Positions 27,367 to 39,262 of a DNA stretch of 64,000 nucleotides are shown here, piece by piece (positions within the stretch are counted from its first letter, which is position 1; each line of letters begins with the position of its first letter). Origin of the DNA: Gemmatimonadaceae bacterium (GTDB lineage Bacteria > Gemmatimonadota > Gemmatimonadetes > Gemmatimonadales > Gemmatimonadaceae); contig DATLTC010000096.1 in NCBI GenBank assembly GCA_035533755.1, forward strand, positions 23,561 through 87,560, given 5' to 3'. The notes beneath the pieces were generated by a model, which was given only the letters and a program-made list of their open reading frames with translations, searched no databases and was not told where the DNA came from. The translations under genes and the position numbers were made by a program.

Positions 27367-29142
27367 ATGCATTCCGTCACGGCTTCCTTCGTCCGCGGGA
27401 TCTTCAGCGGCGCGGTGCACGAATCGCTGATCTTCCCCTACCCTGACCCGCTCGACCGCCGGGATCCGGGCGAGGCGCGGCGGGTGGGTCGGCTGATCGA
27501 CCGCCTGCGCGAGATCGCGCACGACCTGGTGGACTCGGCGGAACTGGACGCGCACGAGACGATACCGGAGCCGGTCGTGCAGGCGCTGGCGGCGGGCGGG
27601 CTCCTGGGGCTCACGATTCCCGAGGCGTTCGGGGGCGCCGGCCTATCGCCCGCCGGCTACGCGCGCGTGTTCGGCGAAGTATCGCGTATCGACGCCAGCC
27701 TGGCCGTGCTCGTGGGGGTGCACTGCGGCCTGGGGTGCAAGGCGCTGGTGCTGTACGGGTCGCCCGACCAGCAGGCGCGCTACCTGCCGATGCTGGCGCG
27801 AGGCGAGACGCTGGCCGCCTATGCGCTCACCGAGCCTGAGACCGGCTCGGATGCGCAGAACATCCGGACCCGCGCCGAGCTGTCGGGCGACGGCACGGCG
27901 TGGATCCTCAACGGGCACAAGCAGTGGATCGGGAACGGGCAGCGCGCCGGCGTGATCGTGACGTTCGCGCAGACCCCCGTGGAGCGGGGCGGCGACCGCG
28001 TCTCGCGGCCCACGGCGTTCATCGTCCGGCCCGACATGCCGGGCTTCACGGTGCTGGGCACGGTGCAGAAGCTGGGCATCCGCGGGTCCACGCAGGCCGA
28101 GTTGCTGTACGAGGACCTCACCGTCCCGCTGGACCATGTGCTCGGCACCGTGGGCAAGGGATTCGCCGTGGCGGTGCGCGTGCTCAACGGCGGGCGCCTG
28201 TCGCTGGCCGCCGGGTGCACGGCCGGCGCCAAGCACCTGCTGCACGAGATGACGACGTTCGCCGAGGAGCGGGTGCAGTTCGGGAAGCCGATCATCGAGT
28301 TCGAGATCACGCAGCGCAAGCTGGCGCGGATCGCCGCCGACACCTACGCCGCCGACGCGATGCTGGGCGTGCTGACGGCGATGGCGGCCGCGCCGGACGG
28401 CGACGATGCGCTGGAGGCGGCGTGCTGCAAGGTGTTCGCCAGCGAGCTCCTGTGGCGTGCCGCGGACGAGATGGTGCAGGTGGCGGGCGGACGGGGATTC
28501 GTGAAGCCGTATCCCTACGAACGCATGCTGCGCGATGCGCGGATCAACCGGATCTTCGAGGGGACGAATGAGATCCTGCGGCTGTTCATCGCCCTCAACG
28601 GCATCCAGGGACCGGCTGGCCAGATGCGCGAGATCGCGGCGGCGCTCAAGCATCCGGTCCGCCACCTGGGCCTGGTGAGCGGCTTCGCGGCGTCGCGGCT
28701 CAAGAGCCGGCTGGGGGCCACCGGCACGCTGGACGTGGTGCTGCATCCCCGGCTCGAGGGGCACCGGCGCTATTTCGAGCGGCACGTGCGCGAGCTCGCC
28801 GACGCCGGGCAGCGCCTGCTTGACGTGTACCGGGAGCACATCGTGGACCGCCAGCAGGAGCTGGAGCGGCTGGCCGACATGGCCGTGGAGCTGTTCGCCA
28901 CGGCGGCCGTGCTGTCGCGCACGCAGCGCCTGGTGGATGAGCGCGGGATCGCGGCGTGCGCGCACGAGGTGGACCTGTGCGATCTGTTCGCGGTGGAGGC
29001 CGGCCTCCGGTTTCGCGCCGCCCGCGACGCGCTGTTGTCCATCCAGGATGAGACGCGGCGCGCGGTGGCGAGGTCCATACGGATAGCGCACGGCTACGCG
29101 GTGGACGACCCGCTGCTGGATTGGCCCCAACGGACGGAGTGA
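27367..29142 (+). CDS. Acyl-CoA dehydrogenase, long form
   Basis: A 591-residue flavoprotein that introduces a trans-2 double bond into acyl-CoA. FAD and substrate regions are typical: AYALTEPETGSDAQNIRT (about 158), QWIGNGQRAG, and QVAGGRGFVKPYPYERMLRDARI with the EGTNEI motif (about 398). The ~190-residue C-terminal extension is characteristic of VLCAD/ACAD9-like members. The large open frame extends far upstream opposite the kinase gene, but the ATG at 27367 is the first sensible start. The cyclase gene follows by 1 bp, with its ribosome site GGAG inside this gene. Confidence 0.93.
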   Translation: MHSVTASFVRGIFSGAVHESLIFPYPDPLDRRDPGEARRVGRLIDRLREIAHDLVDSAELDAHETIPEPVVQALAAGGLLGLTIPEAFGGAGLSPAGYARVFGEVSRIDASLAVLVGVHCGLGCKALVLYGSPDQQARYLPMLARGETLAAYALTEPETGSDAQNIRTRAELSGDGTAWILNGHKQWIGNGQRAGVIVTFAQTPVERGGDRVSRPTAFIVRPDMPGFTVLGTVQKLGIRGSTQAELLYEDLTVPLDHVLGTVGKGFAVAVRVLNGGRLSLAAGCTAGAKHLLHEMTTFAEERVQFGKPIIEFEITQRKLARIAADTYAADAMLGVLTAMAAAPDGDDALEAACCKVFASELLWRAADEMVQVAGGRGFVKPYPYERMLRDARINRIFEGTNEILRLFIALNGIQGPAGQMREIAAALKHPVRHLGLVSGFAASRLKSRLGATGTLDVVLHPRLEGHRRYFERHVRELADAGQRLLDVYREHIVDRQQELERLADMAVELFATAAVLSRTQRLVDERGIAACAHEVDLCDLFAVEAGLRFRAARDALLSIQDETRRAVARSIRIAHGYAVDDPLLDWPQRTE

Positions 29143-29143
29143 C

Positions 29144-29776
29144 ATGCGACACATCTACGACATCTCGGTGCCGCTGGAGTCGGGCGGGCTGGTGTATCCG
29201 GGCAATCCGGAGATCCACATCGCGCTGCAGCAGGCGATCGCCGACGGCGCCAGCGCCAACGTCTCGCGGCTGGAGCTGGGGTCGCATACCGGCACGCACG
29301 TCGACGCGCCGCGCCACTTCTTCGACGACGGCGCCGGCGTGGACACGCTGCCGCTGGACGTATTGATGGGCCCGGCGCTCCTGATCGCGGTGGCGCCGGA
29401 CGTCATGGCCGTGACCGAGGAGCATCTGCGGCCGCACGATCTGACGCATGCCACGCGCGTGCTCATCCGCACGCGCAACTCGGCGTTCCTCCGCGAGCGG
29501 GATTTCCACCCCGATTTCACCTACCTCTCGCCCGACGGGGCGGCGTATCTGGTGGATCACGGCGTCAAGCTCGTGGGGGTGGACTACCTCTCCGTGGAGC
29601 AGTTCCACTCCGGCCACCATCGTACACATCGCACGTTGCTGGAGCGCGGGGTAATCATCATCGAGGGGCTCGATCTCAGCGAGCCCCCGGCGGGGATCTA
29701 CGAGCTGCGCTGCCTGCCGTTGCGACTCGTGGGGCTCGACGGCGCGCCGGCGCGCGCCGTGCTGCTCGCGTCCTGA
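29144..29776 (+). CDS. Cyclase family metal-dependent hydrolase (kynurenine formamidase-like)
   Basis: A 210-residue protein with the family metal motif HTGTHVDAPRHF (residues 48-59), a DISVPLESG start and GVDYLSVEQF. Members hydrolyse N-formylkynurenine or cyclic amides. The start is well supported: GGAG five nt upstream of ATG 29144, directly after the acyl-CoA dehydrogenase stop. No other kynurenine-pathway gene is nearby, and NAD here is made from aspartate by nadBAC, so the substrate may differ from N-formylkynurenine. Confidence 0.88.
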   Translation: MRHIYDISVPLESGGLVYPGNPEIHIALQQAIADGASANVSRLELGSHTGTHVDAPRHFFDDGAGVDTLPLDVLMGPALLIAVAPDVMAVTEEHLRPHDLTHATRVLIRTRNSAFLRERDFHPDFTYLSPDGAAYLVDHGVKLVGVDYLSVEQFHSGHHRTHRTLLERGVIIIEGLDLSEPPAGIYELRCLPLRLVGLDGAPARAVLLAS

Positions 29777-29814
29777 CCCACTCGACAGGTCTTCTCTTTC
29801 CGGTGACTGGTGCA

Positions 29815-30713
29815 ATGCAATTGGCGATGATCGGCCTTGGCCGCATGGGCGGGAACATGGTGGAGCGATTGATGCACGGCGGCCACACGGTGGTGGTGTA
29901 TGACCGGAGCGCCGACGCCGTCCAGCGGTACGCGGCGCTGGGCGCCGCGCCGGCCAAGGACCTTGCAGACCTCTGCGCGCAGCTCAAGGGGCCGCGCGTG
30001 ATCTGGATCATGGTGCCGGCCGGCGCGCCGGTGGACGACACGATCGCCGAGCTGCTCCCGCATCTGGGCGATGGGGACGTGATCATCGACGGCGGCAATT
30101 CCAACTTCCACGATTCGATGCGCCGCGGCGCGGCGCTGGTGGAGCGCCGGATCGAATTCATCGACGCCGGCACGAGCGGCGGCATCTGGGGGTTGGCAAA
30201 CGGCTACTGCCTGATGGTGGGCGGATCGCGCCGCGCCGTCACGTACTGCGAGCCGATCTTCAAGACGCTGGCTCCGCCCGACGGCTTCGCGCACGTGGGC
30301 CCGGTGGGCGCCGGTCACTACGTGAAGATGGTGCACAACGGCATCGAATACGGCATGCTCCAGGCGTACGCCGAGGGGTACGAGGTGCTGCACGCCTCCA
30401 AGACGTTCCCGGGCCTCGATCTGGAGCAGATCGCCTCGGTGTGGCAGCAAGGGAGCGTGGTGCGGTCGTGGCTCAACGAGCTGGCCGTGCAGGCGTTCTC
30501 CAAGGACGCGTCGCTCGGCGCCATCAAGGGCTGGGTGGCCGACTCCGGGGAGGGCCGGTGGACGGTGGCCGAAGCGATGGAGCTCGACGTGCCGGCGCCG
30601 GTGATCACGCTGTCGTTGCTGATGCGATTCCGCTCGCGGCAGGAAGACAGCTTCTCGGCCAAGGTGATCGCCGCGCTGCGCAACGAGTTCGGCGGGCACG
30701 CCATCAAGGCTGA

Positions 30714-30717
<4 letters not shown>
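29815..30717 (+). CDS. gnd: 6-phosphogluconate dehydrogenase, short form
   Basis: A 300-residue enzyme that oxidises and decarboxylates 6-phosphogluconate to ribulose 5-phosphate. It has the dinucleotide fold (GLGRMGGNM), the NGG/SGG loops ([22 protein letters not shown]) and the catalytic tract [14 protein letters not shown] (K171). The length matches the short GndA-type class, often NAD-preferring, rather than the 470-residue form. A GTG at 29803 would add four residues. Its stop overlaps the start of zwf (ATGA), so the two oxidative pentose-phosphate steps are coupled. Confidence 0.92.
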
Positions 30718-32315
<1,598 letters not shown>

Positions 32316-32327
32316 CGGGCACGGCCG

Positions 32328-33056
32328 TTATCGGTCGCGATCCGGGCGGCGCACGGGACCCATCCCCCGCCGCAGCGACATGCTGGCGCTGAGCGTGTCG
32401 CCCCAGGTCTCGGTGACCCGGGCGGTGAGGATCCGGTCGAGCAGCGGGAAGTGGCGCGCGACGTACGCGTTGCCCGCCGTCTGGAGCGAATCCTGCGACG
32501 GACCTTTCCCGCGCGGCGGGCCCTCGCCGTAGCCGCTGTACAGCGAGTCCACGACGCCCATGCCCTGGACGACCTGCGCAAAGGGCGGGAAGCCGAACCC
32601 GCTGAGCGTATCGAGCCGCGCGTTGTCGCGCTCGTTGATGTAGAGCTGCACGCCGCGCGAGTGCGGGCCGCTGCGCGCGAACGCGATCGTGCCGCGCTGA
32701 TTGCTGCGCAGCACGGGATCGTCGGGCAGGTTCCGGCCGCGCCAGGCCTGGTTCACCAGCGGGTTGCCGGAGATCCCGAACTGGGCCACGAACCCCTTGA
32801 CGACCCGGAAGAAGTACGTGTCGTCGTAATAGCCGTTGGACACGAGGAAGTAGAACCGGTCGGCGCCGTACGGCGACCAGTCGCGGTGCGCCATGACGAG
32901 GAACGGCCCCCGCGTGGTCCGGAACTCGACGCGGAAGCTGTCGGGCGCGGGGATCTGCAACTCCTCGGGCGTGGGCGCGAGCAGCGGCGAGCGGTGCGAA
33001 CACCCCAGCACCGCCACGCTCGCCGCGAAGACCATCAATGCTGCCGTGGGTCGCAT
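32328..33056 (-). CDS. Cyclophilin-type peptidyl-prolyl isomerase lipoprotein
   Basis: A 242-residue protein with a lipoprotein signal (MRPTAALMVFAAS, lipobox VLGC at about 16-19), so it is membrane-anchored. The cyclophilin-like domain has DRFYFLVSNGYYDDTYFFRVVKGFVAQFG, NQRGTIAFAR and GVQLYINERDN. It probably assists folding of exported proteins. Its ATG overlaps the stop of the 1149-residue amidohydrolase by one base (TGATG), so its expression depends on that gene and it may help fold that product. Confidence 0.88.
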   Translation of the reverse strand: MRPTAALMVFAASVAVLGCSHRSPLLAPTPEELQIPAPDSFRVEFRTTRGPFLVMAHRDWSPYGADRFYFLVSNGYYDDTYFFRVVKGFVAQFGISGNPLVNQAWRGRNLPDDPVLRSNQRGTIAFARSGPHSRGVQLYINERDNARLDTLSGFGFPPFAQVVQGMGVVDSLYSGYGEGPPRGKGPSQDSLQTAGNAYVARHFPLLDRILTARVTETWGDTLSASMSLRRGMGPVRRPDRDR

Positions 33057-36000
33057 CAGTTTCCGGTCAAGCCAGCCTCCACGTGCGGCACCTTGTCCTG
33101 CCAGAGGTAGTGCGGGAGCTTGCGCACCCGCGGGTATACCTCGTCGAGCGTGTTGCCGTCGTAGAGCCTGCCGTTTTTCATCACGTACTCGATGGTGTTG
33201 GTGTTCCGGATGTTGTCCAGCGGATTCCCGTCGAGCACGACCAGGTCCGCCATCTTACCCGGCTCGAGGCTTCCGAGGTCCTTCTCCATCCCGATGCCCT
33301 CGGCTCCCAGAATGGTAGCGCAGCGGAGGACGTCGTAGGGCTGCATTCCGCCCATGGCGATCATCCACATCTCCCACTGGTAGCCCAGCCCCTGGAACTG
33401 GCCGTGGCTGCCCACGCCCACGCGGCCGCCCGCCTCCACCACGCCCTTGGAGAACGCGGCGTGCAGCGGGAACGCATACTCCTCGGGCCGGAACCAGCCG
33501 CCGGGCCCCGGGCTGTCGCCGGCGCCGCTGCCACGCCGGCGCGTCTTCTCGTCGATGTCGTTTTCCGGGTGGAAGTGGCGCACCTTGGGGTCGTCGTGCA
33601 CGTTCGTGTTGGTGAACCAGTAGTTCTCGCCGAACGGCGCCCCGTAGGAGACGATCAGCGTCGGGGTGTTCGTGGTGCCGCTCTTGGCCCAGAAGTTGAC
33701 CACGTCGTCGTACAGCGGCGCGATCGGGAGCGCATGCTCCACCCCCGGATAGCCGTCCATGGCGTGCGTCATCTCGAGCTTGAAGTCGAGGCCGCCCTCG
33801 GTGGTGGGCATCAGGCCAAGCTCCTTGGCCGCCATGATGATGTACTCCCGCGTGAGACGGTTGCCCGACATGTACATCTTGAGCGTGTGCGTGTCGTAGT
33901 ACTCCGCGTACCGCTTGAGCACGTCGCGGGCATCCTGCATGGTCTTGATGTGCTCGGAGCTGAACACGCCCGGTCCCGTGGAGTAGATGCGCGGGCCCAC
34001 CATCGCTCCCGTCTCCACCTGATCCTCATACGTGAGGACGTCGGTGGTCGAGGTCTGCGGATCGCGCGTCGTCGTGACGCCGTAGGCGAGCATCGCCAGG
34101 TACTGCCACACCTGCCCCACGTGCACGTCGGGCACCAGCCACTGCGTGTGATAGTGGGTGTCCACGAACCCGGGCACGATCGTCTTGCCGCTCACGTCGA
34201 TGACCTTGGCGCCCGTCGGGATGGCCACGCTGCCGCGCTTGCCCACGGCCACGATGCGGTCGTTGCGGATCACGATGTCCGCGTTCTCGATGATCTCGTG
34301 GCCCTTCATCGTGAGGGCGCGGGCGCCGCGGAGCACCGCCGTGCTCTGCGGGATGTCGCGGGCCGCCGTGACGATGACCCGATGTTCCGCCGGCTTGTAG
34401 GCCGACGCCGCATGCGCGGAGTCGCGCGCCGCGGAATCGGCGCCCGCGCCGCCCTGAGCACCGTTGCCGCCCCGCGCTTCGCGCGCCGCCTTCAGGCTGT
34501 CGTCCACCTGCTGGGCGCGGGCGAGATCGTAGGCCGCGATCACGTTCCCGATGCCCCAGTACACCGTGTTCCCGTCGGGACTCCAGGCGGGGAACTCGCC
34601 GCCGATCTCGGTGAGCTTGCGCACCGGGAAGGCCGCGGCGGCCGGATCCGCCACCACGGTCGGCGCCGGGCCGACGCCGTGCGGAACCGTGACCGCGTAG
34701 ATGGTCATGCCGAACTGCGCCACGGCGCGATCACCGTTGGGGCTGAGCAGCACGCGCTGGGCGCCGCCGCGGCCCGCGTTGTTCTCGAGATCCCCGACGA
34801 CGGTGGGATCGGGCAGGTCGGTGCCGGCCATCTGCGCCGGCTCGGCGGCGGCCCCGGCGGTCGGCGGCTGGGTGACCCGCAGGATGTTCTTGATGTCGGT
34901 GCCGTCCCAGCGCACCGAGATCAGTCCGTCGGCCGGGCTGTAGATGAAGATCCGGCTCGTGTCGAGCGTGCTGAATTGCGGCATGGCGTGATTGCCGGCG
35001 GGCATCACCACCGTGGCGTTCCCACCGGTGGCCGGCACCCAGACGAGCTGGCGGTTCAGGCCGCCGTCGAAGGTGCCCGCGTTCTCCTGCAGATCGCGCG
35101 CCGAGGCGCGGATGGCCACCAGGCGGCGGCCGTCGGGCGACCAGGCGAGATCGCGGTAGTACGCCGCCTCGGTGGTCAGGCGCTCGGGCGCGCCGCCGTT
35201 GGCGTCCACGCGATAGATCTCGCCCCCCGTCGCGTCGTCCCACGTGACGAAGGCGATCGACCGCCCGTCGGGCGACCAGGCGGGCTGGAACTGGCCGGTG
35301 TCCATCTGGGCGAGCCGCCGCGGCACGCCGCCGATCGAGTCGATGACGTACACGCGATCGAGGGCCGTGAACGCGATGCGGCGTCCGTCGGGCGCCACCG
35401 CGAGGTCGCGCACCTGATGCGCATGGAACGTGGCGGCATCGTCCACGCGGTAGACGAACCGCACCTCGGGGCCCATCGCCACCGCCACGTGGGCGGTGAA
35501 CGGAATCTGCGTGGCCCTGGTGCCGTCCACCGGCACGCGCCAGATCTCGCCGCCGTACGACGCGATGATCGCGCGGTTGTCGGGGGTGAATGCGTACCCG
35601 GGAAGCACGTCGAGCGGCGCCCGAGATTCCTGGTCGTCGCGCTGCACGGGATACGCCAGCCAGCGCTCCATCCCGGTCTCGAGGTTGCGGATGCGGAGCC
35701 CCGTCTTGGCCTCGTACCGCGTGCCGTACACCAGCCACTTGCCGTCGTGCGAGATCTCGGGGCGGAACGCCGAGCCGTCGCGCGACGTGGTGACCGTGGA
35801 GCGTCCGGTCTCGCGGTCGTACACGGCCAGTTCGTACTGCGGGAAGATGGCGTTGTACGTCCAGTCGCCCGTGCGCTGGGCGTACCAGATGTAGCGGCCG
35901 TTGGGCTCCATCGCGGCGCCGAGCGTCTTGAGCTGCGCCGGTTCGGTGATCAGCGCCGTGCCGTTGCCGCCGCGCACGTCGTAGATCCAGAGTTTGGCCA

Positions 36001-36505
36001 CGCCGCCCGTGGTGCCGCCCCTGGACGCGACGATGTACCTGCCGTCGGGCGTATAGCGCGGCGACACGTACTGATTGTCGTTGCCGTGCGTGACGGCCAC
36101 GGTGTCGGTGCCGTCGGGGCGCATCGTCCACAGGTTGTCGCCGCCCGACCGGTCGGACACGAACACGATGCGCGACCCGTCGGGACTGAATCGGGGCTGC
36201 GCATCGTAGGCCAGGCCGTGGGTGATGGCGGTGGCCGTGCCGCCGGCGACGGGCACGGTGTAGATGTCGCCCAGCATGTCGAAGACGATCGTCCGGCCGT
36301 CGGGACTGACGTCGAGCGACATCCACGATCCCTTGGTGGTGGTGAAATCGGCGGAGCGGGCCGGCGTCAGCGGGAGCCGGTTCTGCCCGCGGGCCGAGTC
36401 ACCGGCGCGTCCGCCGCGCTGCGCCGAGAGCGGCGGCACGACGAGGGTGAGGGCAAGAGCGAGGGCGAGCCAGCGCACGAATGCGCGACGGGGGGCGCGG
36501 GGCAT
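33056..36505 (-). CDS. Secreted beta-propeller (TolB-like) amidohydrolase fusion
   Basis: A 1149-residue secreted protein with a signal peptide ending near LSAQ (residue 29). Residues about 60-700 contain repeated SPDGR-type blades, as in TolB and prolyl-oligopeptidase propellers. From about residue 720 comes an amidohydrolase domain: GKTIVPGFVDTHYH (HxH near 784-786), LKMYMSGNR Lys, EMTHAMDG His, GSHGQFQGLGYQW, and the closing GSLEPGKMADLVVLDGNPL. It resembles imidazolonepropionase/prolidase-like secreted hydrolases that act on peptides or cyclic amides. Start ATG 36505; the frame is open further upstream but without a signal sequence. Confidence 0.88.
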   Translation of the reverse strand: MPRAPRRAFVRWLALALALTLVVPPLSAQRGGRAGDSARGQNRLPLTPARSADFTTTKGSWMSLDVSPDGRTIVFDMLGDIYTVPVAGGTATAITHGLAYDAQPRFSPDGSRIVFVSDRSGGDNLWTMRPDGTDTVAVTHGNDNQYVSPRYTPDGRYIVASRGGTTGGVAKLWIYDVRGGNGTALITEPAQLKTLGAAMEPNGRYIWYAQRTGDWTYNAIFPQYELAVYDRETGRSTVTTSRDGSAFRPEISHDGKWLVYGTRYEAKTGLRIRNLETGMERWLAYPVQRDDQESRAPLDVLPGYAFTPDNRAIIASYGGEIWRVPVDGTRATQIPFTAHVAVAMGPEVRFVYRVDDAATFHAHQVRDLAVAPDGRRIAFTALDRVYVIDSIGGVPRRLAQMDTGQFQPAWSPDGRSIAFVTWDDATGGEIYRVDANGGAPERLTTEAAYYRDLAWSPDGRRLVAIRASARDLQENAGTFDGGLNRQLVWVPATGGNATVVMPAGNHAMPQFSTLDTSRIFIYSPADGLISVRWDGTDIKNILRVTQPPTAGAAAEPAQMAGTDLPDPTVVGDLENNAGRGGAQRVLLSPNGDRAVAQFGMTIYAVTVPHGVGPAPTVVADPAAAAFPVRKLTEIGGEFPAWSPDGNTVYWGIGNVIAAYDLARAQQVDDSLKAAREARGGNGAQGGAGADSAARDSAHAASAYKPAEHRVIVTAARDIPQSTAVLRGARALTMKGHEIIENADIVIRNDRIVAVGKRGSVAIPTGAKVIDVSGKTIVPGFVDTHYHTQWLVPDVHVGQVWQYLAMLAYGVTTTRDPQTSTTDVLTYEDQVETGAMVGPRIYSTGPGVFSSEHIKTMQDARDVLKRYAEYYDTHTLKMYMSGNRLTREYIIMAAKELGLMPTTEGGLDFKLEMTHAMDGYPGVEHALPIAPLYDDVVNFWAKSGTTNTPTLIVSYGAPFGENYWFTNTNVHDDPKVRHFHPENDIDEKTRRRGSGAGDSPGPGGWFRPEEYAFPLHAAFSKGVVEAGGRVGVGSHGQFQGLGYQWEMWMIAMGGMQPYDVLRCATILGAEGIGMEKDLGSLEPGKMADLVVLDGNPLDNIRNTNTIEYVMKNGRLYDGNTLDEVYPRVRKLPHYLWQDKVPHVEAGLTGN

Positions 36506-36570
36506 GGGCGATCCTGGGGGTTCGGTGGAGCGTAGACGATGCCCCGCCGGGGCGTCGTTGGCAAGCCGGG

Positions 36571-38022
36571 TCAGCGCACCGCGTCGAAGTCGATGAACCC
36601 GCGCTGCGGATCGGCGTGCACCAGGCGCAGCTTGACCTTGTCGCCCACATCCAGCCCGTGCTCCCCGTGCACCACCATGCCCTCGGCGGGCGGGTGGAAG
36701 AGCCGCGCGAACGTGCCGTGGTCGGAGACGCCGGTCACGATGCCGTCGAACACCTCGCCGATGCGGTGGGCGAGCAGCAGCGCGGCCGCCACCTTGCGCA
36801 TCGTGCGCTCCACTTTGGTGGCCGCGTCCTCGCGTTCGGTGCAGTGGGCCGCGATCGCCGACAGTTCGTCGTTGGTGTACGGCGCGGCCGTACCGTCCAG
36901 CGCCGCCTTCACCGTGCGCTGGGTGACGAGATCGGCGTAGCGGCGATTGGGCGCCGTGGCGTGCGAGTAGTCGTGCACGGCGAGCCCGAAGTGGATGCCC
37001 GGATCCTTGCCCGGCAGGTCGAGCGCGTACTCGCCCGGCCCCATCAGCTTGACGATCGTCAGCGACAGGTCGGGAAACCGCACCGGGTCGGCGGCGCGAC
37101 GCGCGATCATGAATCGAGATAGGGCCAACGAGTCGGGCGTCGCGGGCAGCGTCGTGCCGTACTGCTTGGCCAGATCGACGATCTTGCTCCATCGCTCGGG
37201 TTCGCGCACCACGCGGCGGATGCCCGACCGCCCCTTGGACTCCAGGAACACGGCGATCGCGATGTTCGACGCGATCATGAAATCCTCGATCAGGTCGCGC
37301 GCTTTGCTCTTGCGCGTGAGCGCGAGATCCACCACCTGCCCGTCCCTGGCCACCGGCGTAGCCTCGAGCGTCTCGAACTCGAGGGCGCCGTGGCGTTCGC
37401 GCTGGGCCTTGAGCCGCTGCGCGGCCTCGGACTGCAGCCGGAGCTGTGCCTGCAGCGCGGCGTTGCCCGCCACCAGCCCCGGCGGCGTCGCACCGTCGAG
37501 CCAGGCCCCCACGTCGTCGTACGCGAGCTTGGCCTGGTTGCGGATCACCGCGCGGTAGACGTCGTGCGTCTGCACCTCGCCCTGCGCATCCACCACCGTC
37601 TCGATGACCACCGACAGCCGGTCGGCATCCTGGTTGAGCGAGGTGAGGCCGGTGGAGAGCTGGTCGGGAAGCATCGGGAACACGTCCACGCCGGTGTACA
37701 CCGACGTCGCGTTCGCCTGCGCATGGAGATCGAGCGGCGTTCCCCTGGCCACCAGCGCATCCACGTCGGCGATGGCCACGAGCAGCCGGATCGATCCATC
37801 AGGCAGCTGCTCGGCGGCCTCCGCCTGGTCGAGGTCGAGCGAGGTGGCGTTGTCGATGGATGACCAGAGCAGGCGGCGCAGGTCACGCACGCCGTTCGGG
37901 ATGGACGCCGGCTGTGTCAGGGCGCCGAGTTGCGTCCTGGTGTCGGCCGGGAAGTCGGTCTGGAAGCCGTACTTGGCGGCGATCCGGCGCGCGATCGCGT
38001 CGAGGTCCACGTTGCCCGGCAC
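36571..38022 (-). CDS. RNB-domain (RNase II/R family) exoribonuclease
   Basis: A protein of about 483 residues. The RNB active-site tract reads SIDNATSLDLDQAE: three metal-binding Asp positions are present, but the fourth Asp of RNase II/R is Gln. HDYSHATAPNRRYADLVTQR is the other family landmark. An S1-like domain follows at the C-terminus (GIVTGVSDHGTFARLF to GFIDFDAVR). No cold-shock domains precede the RNB domain. The start is uncertain: GTG 38022 places VDLDAIARRIAAKYGF near the front; an ATG at 38166 would run into the divergent zinc-ribbon gene. It probably degrades RNA 3' to 5'. Confidence 0.85.
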   Translation of the reverse strand: MPGNVDLDAIARRIAAKYGFQTDFPADTRTQLGALTQPASIPNGVRDLRRLLWSSIDNATSLDLDQAEAAEQLPDGSIRLLVAIADVDALVARGTPLDLHAQANATSVYTGVDVFPMLPDQLSTGLTSLNQDADRLSVVIETVVDAQGEVQTHDVYRAVIRNQAKLAYDDVGAWLDGATPPGLVAGNAALQAQLRLQSEAAQRLKAQRERHGALEFETLEATPVARDGQVVDLALTRKSKARDLIEDFMIASNIAIAVFLESKGRSGIRRVVREPERWSKIVDLAKQYGTTLPATPDSLALSRFMIARRAADPVRFPDLSLTIVKLMGPGEYALDLPGKDPGIHFGLAVHDYSHATAPNRRYADLVTQRTVKAALDGTAAPYTNDELSAIAAHCTEREDAATKVERTMRKVAAALLLAHRIGEVFDGIVTGVSDHGTFARLFHPPAEGMVVHGEHGLDVGDKVKLRLVHADPQRGFIDFDAVR

Positions 38023-38124
38023 GCCGTGCCGCGGCGGGAGGTTCTGGTCGTGCTGCCCGTGATCGGAAATGGGAGTGCTCCGCTGAGGTCGTGGGACCGG
38101 TTGTGCGAATCTGCACCCACGGAC

Positions 38125-38310
38125 ATGATTCCGACAATGTCCGGCCCCGACGTTCCCAGGACCCATGCCCCATCCGGCGCGCCGCCTCCGGCCGAACCGC
38201 CGGCGGCGGAGACGTGCGATCACTGCGGCAGCACCGATCTCGCGTGGGTGAAGTGCAAGCTCATCTGCGGCAACTGCCGGCAGATCAACAAGAGCTGCGC
38301 CGACCTCTGA
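38125..38310 (+). CDS. Small zinc-ribbon protein
   Basis: A 61-residue protein from ATG 38125 (a second ATG at 38137 is possible). After a Pro/Ala-rich front it has CDHCGSTDLAWVKCK and CGNCRQINKSC, two CxxC pairs spaced as in a zinc ribbon, with two more Cys. Such mini zinc ribbons are found widely without known function, probably binding nucleic acid or protein. It is divergent from the RNB exonuclease gene and ends 21 bp from convergent nadC. Confidence 0.75.
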   Translation: MIPTMSGPDVPRTHAPSGAPPPAEPPAAETCDHCGSTDLAWVKCKLICGNCRQINKSCADL

Positions 38311-38331
38311 GCGCCGGCGGGCGGAGCCGGC

Positions 38332-39258
<927 letters not shown>

Positions 39259-39262
39259 CTGG

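Noticed and set aside
33038..36535. An 1165-codon open frame on the plus strand
   Set aside because: Exact antisense shadow of the propeller-amidohydrolase; low-complexity His/Arg/Gly composition.
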